A DNA stretch of 41,819 nt from CBDUBU01 sp965365465 (GTDB lineage: Bacteria > Bacteroidota > Rhodothermia > Rhodothermales > DASSAV01): positions 1-41,819 of the forward strand of contig CBDUBU010000005.1 in NCBI GenBank assembly GCA_965365465.1. Direction: 5' to 3'. This document shows, in pieces, positions 1-8,800 of this stretch. Below the pieces are notes generated by a model. It saw nothing but the letters and a program-made list of their open reading frames with translations. It ran no database searches and was not told the DNA's origin. Each line of letters starts with the position of its first letter. Position 1 is the stretch's first letter. Position numbers and translations under genes: made by a program.

Positions 1-61
1 TTTATCTCGCCTCAGCCATGATTTGGCTACTTTGATTGTCAACACACCCTAGGAAAACAGT

Positions 62-1285
62 ATGAGCAAGTCTACTAAAATGTGGTCTTCAACAGGTACG
101 GTCATTATGGCTGTGCTGGCGGCGCTGGTGTTTTTCGGTATGCAGCGTGAGGGGACGCCGGGCGAAGCGGCGTCGGCGCTCAACGATACTGAAGCGTTGG
201 TCGAGCGCGTCGGCTCCGGAGCGGAAGGAAAAACCTCTTATGACGCCCATCGCCCGAAGGCTGATGCTTATGTCTATACATGGCATCGCTTCACGACAGC
301 AGACGGCTTGCCTTCGAACAAGGTTATGGCCGTGCATACGGATAAGGATCGGGTCTGGATCGGCACGAACGAAGGGCTAGTCCTTTATGAAAACGGAAAA
401 TTTCGGACCTTCACCGAAAAGGACGGAATGCCGCATCACGTAGTGATCGCGCTCGAAGTGGACGAAAGGACCGGCGATCTGTGGGTTGGCACCGTTCGCG
501 GGTTGAGCCGGTTCTCGGCAGGCCGTTTCGAGAACTTCGATCAGTTGAACAGCGGGCTTTCCAACGACATGATTTATGCTGTCCGGGTGGATGGCAGTGA
601 GGTATGGATAGCAACGGCTAACGGCGTCAGCCGGTTCAAACCAAATACGGGACAGTGGAGCATTTTTAATGAAACCAATGCTCCCATGCATGAACCCTGG
701 ACGTATGCCATTGCCCCTGCGGGCGATCTGGTTTATGTCGGGGCATGGGGCGGCGGCGTGCTCGAATTCAACAAAAAAACCGAGCATTGGAAAGATTACG
801 TGGACCCGGATGGCGAGATGGAAATCGACCTCTTCCCGGATGACGGAGTAGTTCACGACATCATCTCCAGCACGGATTATGCCGACGGCACATTGTGGGC
901 TGCCACCTACTTCGGGTTGAGCCTCTTCGACGGCACGCGGTGGAAAGGATATTTCGACCACGATAGCGGCCTTGCGAGCAACTTCATCAACTACGTGAAA
1001 GCAAATGGCCCCACAGGTTGGCTATGCACGGACAAAGGGTTGAGCAGCTTTGACGGCGCTGCCTGGCGCACGTATACGCGAACCCGGGAAGGACGCGGAC
1101 AAATTCTGATTACGGATGCAAAAGGGCAGAACAGAAAAACCGTATCCACATCCACCGGTATTGCTCACAACTACGTCCTGGGCATTGATTTTCAGGAAGA
1201 TGAAATCTGGCTGGCTACAGAAGATGGCCTGAGCCGGGGCGCCCCGGACAGGAAAGCCGCCACGTTGGTGTCGGCGGCGCAATGA
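62..1285 (+). CDS. Membrane-anchored Reg_prop beta-propeller protein
   Basis: Residues about 10-27 form a single hydrophobic N-terminal segment (signal anchor or uncleaved signal peptide). The rest is a string of two-component-regulator propeller (Reg_prop) repeats, recognisable as recurring 'DGLPSN..V', 'VWIGTNEGL', 'LWVGTVRGLSRF', 'VWIATANGVSRF' and 'LWAATYFGLSLF' units. Such propellers normally form the periplasmic sensor half of Bacteroidota hybrid kinases. Here no kinase, Y_Y_Y or HTH domain follows, so it is a stand-alone periplasmic propeller of unknown ligand. The ATG at 62 follows an AGGA at 51-54. It is first in a same-strand run ending at 5846, with a 68-base gap to the next gene. 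The fold assignment is strong; any role as a sensor or scaffold is inferred. Confidence 0.85.
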   Translation: MSKSTKMWSSTGTVIMAVLAALVFFGMQREGTPGEAASALNDTEALVERVGSGAEGKTSYDAHRPKADAYVYTWHRFTTADGLPSNKVMAVHTDKDRVWIGTNEGLVLYENGKFRTFTEKDGMPHHVVIALEVDERTGDLWVGTVRGLSRFSAGRFENFDQLNSGLSNDMIYAVRVDGSEVWIATANGVSRFKPNTGQWSIFNETNAPMHEPWTYAIAPAGDLVYVGAWGGGVLEFNKKTEHWKDYVDPDGEMEIDLFPDDGVVHDIISSTDYADGTLWAATYFGLSLFDGTRWKGYFDHDSGLASNFINYVKANGPTGWLCTDKGLSSFDGAAWRTYTRTREGRGQILITDAKGQNRKTVSTSTGIAHNYVLGIDFQEDEIWLATEDGLSRGAPDRKAATLVSAAQ

Positions 1286-1353
1286 GCGCAAGGATTGGCG
1301 CTTCGGGGAGTTGAGTAAATCATCGAATAAATAACATAAAAGCAATTACGATC

Positions 1354-1944
1354 ATGGAGCAAACACGCACCTTCAACGGACACCAAACGGAAACTGCAAA
1401 CTTTTCGGAAGGCGAGTTCGAGGAGATGGTAGAACTCGGGATTATTTCAGAGTACGGGCAGCCGGAGCCGGCCCCTGTCCACCCTGTAGAACGTCCGCCG
1501 ATGGAGAAACGGGCCGTTCAGGCGCCAGGGGTGCTCAATGAGGCTTACGACTACCAGCGCCCGTCCTCGTTTTCCCGTGCGTTAGCCTTCGATGTGGCGG
1601 GAACCAGGTTTATGTTAATCTCAGGGACCGCCAGCGTAGATGAGTATGGCGAAACGGTCCACGTGGGCGACTTTCGCGCCCAACTCTGGAGGACGTTCCG
1701 CAACATCACCGAACTCCTGCGGGCCGAAGGGATGACCTGGCACGACATCGTGCGGACGACGTGCTACCTGCGTGACATCGAGCGCGACTACACGGATTTC
1801 AACGAAGTCAGGACTGCGTTTTATGATTGGCTGGAGCTCGATCCGCTGCCTGCCAGCACGGCGATTCAGGCGCGTATCTGCCGAACCGATCTGCTTGTGG
1901 AAATTGAGGCCATCGCGGTCTGTCCGCCAAATCGTGAGAAATAG
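1354..1944 (+). CDS. RidA/YjgF-like protein with N-terminal extension (chorismatase-like signature)
   Basis: The C-terminal ~130 residues are a RidA/YjgF trimeric deaminase-type domain. 'PLPASTAIQARIC' contains Arg174, aligned with the substrate carboxylate-binding Arg of RidA, and the protein ends in the typical 'VEIEAIAV'. Residues 1-55 are a Glu/Pro-rich extension absent from ordinary ~130-residue RidA. The core 'LISGTASVDEYGETVHVGD' resembles, from memory, the RidA-like half of chorismatases (FkbO/Hyg5/XanB2) more than classic RidA, but the protein is far shorter than those ~340-residue enzymes. It lies two bases before a binding-protein gene and one gene before a DAHP synthase, so a job on an aromatic or chorismate-derived intermediate is conceivable. 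Enamine/imine hydrolysis is the default alternative. Confidence 0.85.
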   Translation: MEQTRTFNGHQTETANFSEGEFEEMVELGIISEYGQPEPAPVHPVERPPMEKRAVQAPGVLNEAYDYQRPSSFSRALAFDVAGTRFMLISGTASVDEYGETVHVGDFRAQLWRTFRNITELLRAEGMTWHDIVRTTCYLRDIERDYTDFNEVRTAFYDWLELDPLPASTAIQARICRTDLLVEIEAIAVCPPNREK

Positions 1945-1946
1945 CC

Positions 1947-3245
1947 ATGCGATTACTTTTGCGGTGCATAGCAGCAGCGATCTGTATTTTGATGTTGCTG
2001 ATTCCGACCTCTGATGTGTTTGGACAGCAGAAGAAATCCGGAACTGCGGAGGGTTCGGGTTCTTACGGCAACACCCCTGATGAACTGCGTCCGTACAGGG
2101 GTTTCAACGATCCTTACAAGTTGTTTTTTGCCGAAGAACAGCCCTTTCTGGGGACGGGCAGGGAAAAGAAACCTCCTGCGAATTTGAAATCGGTGCGGAT
2201 CGGTTTTCTCGGGCCATTGGATGATGCATCGCCGGAAGCGATTCTCGGTAAGCGGATGCTGCAAGGGGCAACGCTTGCCCTCGAAGAAGCAAACGCAGCA
2301 GGAGGATACCGGGGTCTCCCCTTTGAAATGGTTATCCGGGACGATGTAGGCCCCTGGGGAGCCGCCAGCAATAAGCTGGTGGAATTGAACGACGAAAAAG
2401 TGTGGGTCGTCCTGGGTTCAATCGACGGGCAGAGCACGCACATTGCGCTGCGTGTCGCGCTCAAGCTGGAGTTGCCTATGGTGACATCAGGCAGCACCGA
2501 TCCTACGCTGACAGAGACGCGCATTCCGTGGTACATACGCGTCAACGGCGACGATCGGCAGTTTTGCTACACACTGGCTCGCTACATCTACAGTGAGAAA
2601 AAGATAGAACGGGTGGCTGTTTTAAGAGCGAACAGCCGGTACGGACGGGTAGGCATCGGCGAGTTCCGCGATGCCGCACGCAGGCTGGGGAAACCTCTGC
2701 TGCTGGAGTTGCGGTATGGATCAGGAGACACGGACTTTGCAACGCAACTGGAGCGTATCAAGAATTCTTCCGCACAGGCTGTGGTGTTATGGGGCGACGC
2801 GGAAGAAATGGCGGCTATCGTTAAGCAGATGCGGGCGCTGGGAATGAAGCATCCGGTCTTTGGATCGGATCGGCTGGTGTCGCCGGAGTTTCTGAAAGCT
2901 GCGGGCGCCGCCTCGGAGGGTATTGTCGCTGCCTATCCCTACGATCCTGCGCGTCAGGATGAAAAGCTGAAGCGCTTCAACGAAGCCTACCGTGCGCGTT
3001 TCGGAGAAGAACCTGAAGCGCAGGCAGCCCATGCCTATGATGGGATGAAGCTCATCATTGAAGCAATTGGCGCCGCAGGTCTGAACCGCGCCGGTATACG
3101 CGACTGGCTCACGGGCATAAAAAGGCATGACGGCGTAACCGGCGAGATCATTCTGGACCCGACGTGGAACGATGTCGGGGCCGTATACCTGGCAACGGTT
3201 CGTGATGGGAAATACCAGTTTATGCCCTCGCCTCTGTCACGGTAA
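1947..3245 (+). CDS. Periplasmic binding protein, branched-chain amino-acid type (Peripla_BP_6)
   Basis: A signal peptide (residues 1-26, hydrophobic core then 'SDVFG-Q') precedes a leader segment and a type I periplasmic binding fold from about residue 70: 'VRIGFLGPLDDASPE', 'ALEEANAAGGYRGLPFEM', 'VWVVLGSIDGQSTHIA', 'HAYDGMKLIIEAI'. The family (LivJ-like) binds amino acids, amides or aromatic acids for an ABC importer. No permease or ATPase gene lies in this window, so it may act as an orphan receptor or feed a distant transporter. It starts two bases after the RidA-like stop and ends six bases before the DAHP synthase start, so co-transcription is very likely. A clear paralogue lies at 4239-5378. 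Confidence 0.88.
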   Translation: MRLLLRCIAAAICILMLLIPTSDVFGQQKKSGTAEGSGSYGNTPDELRPYRGFNDPYKLFFAEEQPFLGTGREKKPPANLKSVRIGFLGPLDDASPEAILGKRMLQGATLALEEANAAGGYRGLPFEMVIRDDVGPWGAASNKLVELNDEKVWVVLGSIDGQSTHIALRVALKLELPMVTSGSTDPTLTETRIPWYIRVNGDDRQFCYTLARYIYSEKKIERVAVLRANSRYGRVGIGEFRDAARRLGKPLLLELRYGSGDTDFATQLERIKNSSAQAVVLWGDAEEMAAIVKQMRALGMKHPVFGSDRLVSPEFLKAAGAASEGIVAAYPYDPARQDEKLKRFNEAYRARFGEEPEAQAAHAYDGMKLIIEAIGAAGLNRAGIRDWLTGIKRHDGVTGEIILDPTWNDVGAVYLATVRDGKYQFMPSPLSR

Positions 3246-3251
3246 CGCAAC

Positions 3252-4145
3252 ATGGATCGTGCTATGGAAATGCTCCCGATTGTTTCGTTTCCAGTTTCCG
3301 ATGCCGGCGCATTGAACCTGTTTGACCGCGCCCGAAAACCGGACGGCTCCATTCTGACGATTCAGGGCATTGAGATCGGAGGCCGGAACATAGTCGTCAT
3401 GGCTGGTCCCTGCGCCGTCGAGAGTGAAAGCCAGATTCTGGCGACGGCTCATGCTGTTGCTGACGCCGGAGCGCACGTCTTGAGAGGCGGCGCTTTCAAG
3501 CCGCGTACGTCGCCGTACAGCTTCAGAGGACTACAGGAGGAAGGATTGCAACTGCTGGCGCTTGCTCGTCAGGAAACAGGGCTTCCTGTAATAACCGAGG
3601 TTATGGATGCCCGGCAACTGGAACTGGTTTGCAGCTATGCAGACATTCTTCAGATCGGTTCGCGGAATATGCAGAATTTTACGCTGCTCGATGAGGTGGG
3701 AAGAAGCCGGAAACCGGTGCTCCTGAAGCGAGGCATGGCGGCCACCCTGGACGAGTTTCTGTTCGCGGCTGAGTATATTCTCAGCCAGGGCAACGAGCAA
3801 GTCATGCTTTGTGAGCGAGGAATCCGAACGTACGAGCCGTCTACGCGCAATACACTGGATCTGAATGCCGTTCCGATCCTGAAGCGGCGAACGCACTTGC
3901 CGGTCCTGGTCGACCCGAGTCACGGCACAGGCCATGCATGGATGGCGCCGTGGCTTGCAAAGGCTGCGGTTGCCGTAGGAGCCGATGGGCTGCTGGTTGA
4001 GGTTCATGCCAATCCGGAGAACGCATTGAGCGATGGAGATCAATCATTGCACCCAACGGCGTTTGAGGAGATGATGAAAGAACTTGAGGTTGTCGCTGGA
4101 GCAGTAGGCCGCTCCCTTGTCAGTCCTCGGCTTGTCGCCGTGTAG
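3252..4145 (+). CDS. aroF: 3-deoxy-7-phosphoheptulonate (DAHP) synthase, type I-beta, without regulatory domain
   Basis: This is the first shikimate-pathway enzyme, condensing phosphoenolpyruvate with erythrose 4-phosphate. Motifs in order are 'AGPCAVES' (48-58), 'LRGGAFKPRTSPYSF' (77-91), 'LLKRGM' (157-162), 'DPSHGTGH' (221-228) and 'VEVHANPE' (249-256). Cys54, His224, Glu250 and Asp261 match the metal ligands Cys102, His272, Glu298 and Asp309 of the Thermotoga enzyme with a constant offset of 48. That offset shows the N-terminal ferredoxin-like feedback domain is missing; only ~47 residues precede the barrel. The enzyme is therefore probably insensitive to aromatic amino acids, as in the Pyrococcus form. 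It sits between two paralogous binding-protein genes, an unusual setting for housekeeping aroF. Confidence 0.95.
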   Translation: MDRAMEMLPIVSFPVSDAGALNLFDRARKPDGSILTIQGIEIGGRNIVVMAGPCAVESESQILATAHAVADAGAHVLRGGAFKPRTSPYSFRGLQEEGLQLLALARQETGLPVITEVMDARQLELVCSYADILQIGSRNMQNFTLLDEVGRSRKPVLLKRGMAATLDEFLFAAEYILSQGNEQVMLCERGIRTYEPSTRNTLDLNAVPILKRRTHLPVLVDPSHGTGHAWMAPWLAKAAVAVGADGLLVEVHANPENALSDGDQSLHPTAFEEMMKELEVVAGAVGRSLVSPRLVAV

Positions 4146-4238
4146 GGCTTTCGTTGCGCTCTGTCTGCTGCTTGTGATAGGTGGAGAATCCTGCCGGAAG
4201 GCAGTAAGCGTAGTTATGAGGTGTTCGAGAGGTGGGAC

Positions 4239-5378
4239 GTGAAATGGCATCGTGAGTTGCAGGTTTTGCTCGTTGCCTTGCTGGTATATATGCTTCTGGC
4301 GCCCATCACGGCATCTGCGCAGGCGCCGGCAAGCAAAGGCGGTAGAGCCGTTAGAATCGGGCTGCTTGCGCCTGGGAAGGGCGCCGGCGTGATGGAAGGA
4401 AAGGAAATCAGAAAGGCAGCGGAACTCGCCGTAGAGCAGGCCAACCAGGCAGGCGGATACCAGGGTAAACCCTTCGAACTGGTCGTGCGCTCTGATGAAG
4501 GCTTGTGGGGAGCGGGTTCCACAGAGATCATGAAACTGGTCTTTGAGGATAGCGTCTGGGCCATTATGGGATCAGTGGACGGTCGCAGCGCTCATCTTGC
4601 GGAGCAGATCGTTACCAAAGGGAGAATTGCTTTTCTGACCCCGTGGGCCAGTGACCCGTCGACCACAAGGATCAATGTACCCTGGTTTTTTCGATCCGTG
4701 CCTGATGATTATCAGCAGGCGGAAGTGCTGGTCAAGGAAATATTTGGAACAGGCAAGTCAGTTTGTGTGGTGAGCATCAGGGATGGTGGATATGATGCGA
4801 CACATGCCGAGAACGCTTTTTTTAGAACGGTTGAGAAAGAAGGGAAGCGGCTTTCGGGTCGTATTCTCCTGGAAGGGGGAAGGGAGGGGCTTCGTGAAGC
4901 AGCAGAAATGGTTCACCGCGCTTCGCCTCAAAGCGTCGTTCTTTTTTTGCTTCCTGAAAAGGCGTCGGCTCTGGTTCGGGTGCTCCGAGAAAAGTCAGCG
5001 CAAACAAGCGTTTTCGGGCCACTGTCTCTGAATGTGGATGCCTTTGCGCGTGCGCCGGAGGGGATTCCTGGAAAGTTATACATTCTGGCGCCGGAAGAAG
5101 GATCAGGATTTTCCGGGTTTTCCATGCTTTACCGGAAAGCCTATGGCAAGCTGCCAGGCGTCCCTGCTGCCTATGCTTATGACGGAATGAACGCAATCAT
5201 TCATGCCATTCGGAAGGCAGGGCTGAATCACAGGCAAATCAGAGACGCGCTAGCCGATATCAGTATAGAGGCAGCAGTGACCGGCAAATTTCGCTTCGAT
5301 GCCAGAGGGAATCGTAAAGGCGCTCCCGTTCTGGCACAGGTTGAAAAAGGGAGATCCCTGCCAAATCCGGAACCCTGA
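4239..5378 (+). CDS. Periplasmic binding protein, paralogue of 1947-3245 (Peripla_BP_6)
   Basis: A signal peptide ('LLVALLVYMLLAPITASAQ') is followed by a type I periplasmic binding fold: 'VRIGLLAPGKGAGVMEG', 'AVEQANQAGGYQGKPFELV', 'VWAIMGSVDGRSAHLAEQI', 'AYAYDGMNAIIHAIRKAGL'. These blocks match the binding protein upstream of aroF in the same order, so the two look like an old tandem duplication with aroF between them. GTG at 4239 is preferred because AGAGGTGGG lies just upstream; GTG at 4221 in the same frame is the alternative but lacks a ribosome site. The ligand is unknown. Divergence in the loops, including loss of the 'STDPTLTETRIPWYIRVN' spacing details, suggests the paralogues may bind different ligands. 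Confidence 0.87.
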   Translation: MKWHRELQVLLVALLVYMLLAPITASAQAPASKGGRAVRIGLLAPGKGAGVMEGKEIRKAAELAVEQANQAGGYQGKPFELVVRSDEGLWGAGSTEIMKLVFEDSVWAIMGSVDGRSAHLAEQIVTKGRIAFLTPWASDPSTTRINVPWFFRSVPDDYQQAEVLVKEIFGTGKSVCVVSIRDGGYDATHAENAFFRTVEKEGKRLSGRILLEGGREGLREAAEMVHRASPQSVVLFLLPEKASALVRVLREKSAQTSVFGPLSLNVDAFARAPEGIPGKLYILAPEEGSGFSGFSMLYRKAYGKLPGVPAAYAYDGMNAIIHAIRKAGLNHRQIRDALADISIEAAVTGKFRFDARGNRKGAPVLAQVEKGRSLPNPEP

Positions 5379-5408
5379 CAGTATAGCGTTCAATAATCAT
5401 CACGACCG

Positions 5409-5846
5409 ATGAAAAAAGAAATGCAACTGGATCCACGCATACGCACCTGGCGAAAATTGCTGGTTATCTCGGTTTCAGGGCTGGTGGTGTTTGAGACAGC
5501 TACCGGGCTTTTCGTGTTTTTGCTTTCCGCAGGCACGCTGGACAAGCTTGTATGGGTGCATTCCGGGATCGGGGTTGCCTTTCTGTCGCCTCTCCTGATT
5601 TACCAGATTCGGCACTCCCGGATGCACACCTCCGATGCGCTGACACCCGTCAAGCTAACCGGCTATGCCTCTTTGATAGCCACGCCTCTAGCCATTATTT
5701 CAGGTATTACCCTGGCTTACCAGGCTTTTTTCTTGTCGGAGATCAGCTTTGTGTGGGACGTACTGCATTTCGTATCCGTGTTTATGTTGATCGGAGCCGC
5801 GCTTCCACATCTGGCCCTGGTTACGTCCAGAGCCAGAGGGAAGTGA
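5409..5846 (+). CDS. Four-helix membrane protein with paired histidines (possible b-type cytochrome)
   Basis: Four hydrophobic segments are visible at about residues 17-39, 46-66, 83-105 and 116-137. Histidines lie at 51, 69, 73, 120 and 134. His51 (start of TM2) and His120 (start of TM4), and His69 and His134 (ends of the same helices), form two helix-matched pairs, as would suit haem b ligation in a small cytochrome b561-like membrane protein. This is inference from pattern only; no family was recognised with certainty. The gene begins 30 bases after the second binding protein and closes the plus-strand run. The convergent lipoprotein gene ends 54 bases downstream, with no clear terminator between them. 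Confidence 0.75.
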   Translation: MKKEMQLDPRIRTWRKLLVISVSGLVVFETATGLFVFLLSAGTLDKLVWVHSGIGVAFLSPLLIYQIRHSRMHTSDALTPVKLTGYASLIATPLAIISGITLAYQAFFLSEISFVWDVLHFVSVFMLIGAALPHLALVTSRARGK

Positions 5847-5899
5847 TTGTTTGCGGCCTGTCTCTGGTTACAGCGTGTGGCAGCAGGGCGCCAACCCGC

Positions 5900-8800
5900 T
5901 TATTTCAGCAGCAACGCTTCCTGAAATCTTTCCTGTGATATATAACGGGTGTGGTACTTCTGCCAGTCCTCGGGGAAGCGCTGGTATACCGGGTCGTCCT
6001 CCAGCTGAGTGGGAGGAGTGTCGTACTCCGGACTGTTGTGCGTGGGAAGCGGAAGCACCGTTGTGGAGAATGTGGTGTTGTAATCGCCGTCCTTGATCCA
6101 CCCATCCCCGATGAGGACGAAATCACGGGTCCACCCGGCAGGCGGAGCCGGGGGAACCGGGAACTGGAAGGTCATTTCATCTCCTGCGTTCATAATGACG
6201 TACCGGTCGTCCACCTTTTCCAACAACTCGCGTACATCTCCGAAGCGCGTGTAGTACCCGACCAGATCCCTCCAGAAGCGCGTTCTGCCGTTCAGATTAT
6301 GGTACTCAGGAATCTCAGGATCGTGCGGGTTTTCCTGTACGATATTCGAGAATCCGCGATAGCGAAGCTCTGCTACATCCGGTTGCAGATGCTGCGTGCG
6401 CAACTCCACCTGCGGCTGCCGCGTCGTCCAGGCGAAGGAATCCCAATAGATCTCCATGGTAGTGCGTAAGCGTAGGCGGCGCGGGGTATCCGGCTTGAAT
6501 GCGCCTTCCAGATCGATCAGGATAGTCTTCACTTTTCCGGAAGGGGAACCGAGGTTGTCCCTGAAAACGACCCATCCACCCTTGCTGTCGGGCACTTCCA
6601 CGCTCAGGCTTACCGGTGGAGCATGATTGCCCTGGCTGATGGCTACGTTGATGGAACTATCCGTCGGGTGAAGCCATCCATTGGCAACGAGCAAGAGGGG
6701 ACCCTGTGCAGGCGCATCGTTTCCCAGATCAATCTCGACGTAATGATCTTCTGCGACACCCTGATAGGGACCTAACTTGAAGCCGCCGAGATACTGCTGG
6801 TCCAGGGCGACCACGGTTGAGGTTACTTCTTTGCCCTGATCGTCCCATGCGCCTGCGATGGACTTCAAGGGCGCCGCAGCGTGCAGGGCAAGTTCAGGAG
6901 GCGGGAAAGCAAAGCGCTCATCGACGAAGACCTCTGTTCCGTCAGGATGATCCACCACCATCAGGGAAACATGATCAAAGAAATGCGTCTCCCAGAGTTC
7001 AGCCGTAATACGGACATCATAATAGCCGTCGCGTGCAACGAGTTGATCTCCACGAATCTTGACCCAGTCATCGGTAACCATGATGCCTGCGGTTTCCTGC
7101 GCGTTGATTTTAAGTCCCAGCGGAGAGCGCCAGATGAAGTCGGTCACGAACTGCATCCCCTGGCCGTCGTAGGTAAACAGCCAGGGACAGGAACCCTTCA
7201 GCCGCTGGTTTGCCAGGACCGTCTGGTCTGAAGCCAGATCGAACTCGGCCTGCACATTGCCATTCGGCCAGATGATGCGCGCTACGTCTGCCTCGGTATG
7301 CTCTCCCAGCCCAAAGTGTACTACCGGTTCCGAGATAGGCTGCTTCTGAAACAGAAGTCCGGAGCGCAATTCGATTTCGCCGCCGATTCCAAATGGATTG
7401 ATTCGCTGATCTCCAGCCACATCAGCGGCCCGCGTTCGGAGAATCTTCCAGTGATACTGAATATCTCCCTGGTTCACCAGGAGCACCGGTCGGTTGTCTT
7501 GAGAGATTCCCAACAGATCCAGCCGCCCGTCTCCGGTCAATTCGGAAACAGCCATGGCGTAGGCGCCGTCAAGGGAAGTCTGCAAGCGGTAGCCGCCCTG
7601 CGTATCCGCGAGCCAGACCTGCTCGCCGGAAGGCGTAGAGGCAAGAAGATCGAACGCGCCATTGTTGTCGAGATCTGCAACAAAAAGCAGGCTGGCGCGA
7701 GGATCCAGCGGCGCCGGAGGCTGTGGCCACTGCGCGACTTCGGCGGCTACCCACTGATTTTGCTCGGTGTTGAAGGAAAGACGCTGTATCGAGCCACTCT
7801 TCAGGAGAACGACCATGTCCAGCACCGCATCGTTGTTAATATCCGCAACAGAAATGGCTGCTGCGTTGCTCAGGGGCGCGTCTTGCGCCTGAAAGTCGCC
7901 GCCGCGACGGTTTTCGTGAATCTGGAGGTTGCCAGAAGCGTTGAGCGTGGCGGCATCAGGATCGCCGTCTGCATCGAAATCGCCCCATTCGAAATTCAGG
8001 AGATCCGGCGCCTCGCTGAAAAGCGGCGCACGGGTAAAGGAACCGTCGCCGTTGTTGCGGAACACGACCGAAGGCTTGCCCGACACTCCGAGTAAAAGGT
8101 CAAGATCCCCTTCCATATCCAGGTCGGCCGCCCAGACGCCTGTATAGGAAGCACGCAGCACATCGGCAGGCAAGGTTGTCTGTGCAGTCACATCGGTAAA
8201 GGATCCATTTTCCTCCTGTTTGTACAGCCGCAGCCCACCGGAACCGGCAAAGGCCAGATCCGTCCGGAAGTCGTAGTTATAGTCGAGACCCGTGATGGCG
8301 TGCGGCGCCACCGAAGCATCAGCAGGGCCTCCTGGAAATGGCAACAGGATGCCTTCGCTGGGCTGCACTGCGTTCTGGTTTGCAAGAACGATGCTTGGCG
8401 CATCTTCTGCAGTGAGTACGATAGCGCCGACCCATGACCAGGAGGTTTCTCCGGCAAAGGGCAAGGTTCCGGCGGCAAAGTTGAGCGTGGTATCTGAAGG
8501 AGCCGGCGCGTTTTGAGGTTGCGGAAGGCGAATGAAGCGGGTAATCAATTCTGCGATATCCTCCGCCGGGATGCGTACAGAAGTCAGATCATGCCGGAAA
8601 GCAGGCAGCCGGACAAGCATATTGCGTAGAAAAGCAACCTGCGTTGCAAGAGCGCGTGTGTCCGGTTGCTGAATATTTTCCCGGAGCGTTTGCAACTGTG
8701 TTTGGAGGTCCTCCGGCCACTCGGCAGACTCCTCCGCCATACGGGAAACGGCTTGCTGAAGCGTTGCCGAGTCTCCACGCCGGGCCGCAATGCGCGCCAG

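Noticed and set aside
7298..8095. 265-codon open frame on the plus strand inside the TPR/FG-GAP gene
   Set aside because: Antisense to a clear lipoprotein gene with intact Ca-binding loops; the translated sequence has no domain or signal and reflects codon bias of the real gene.
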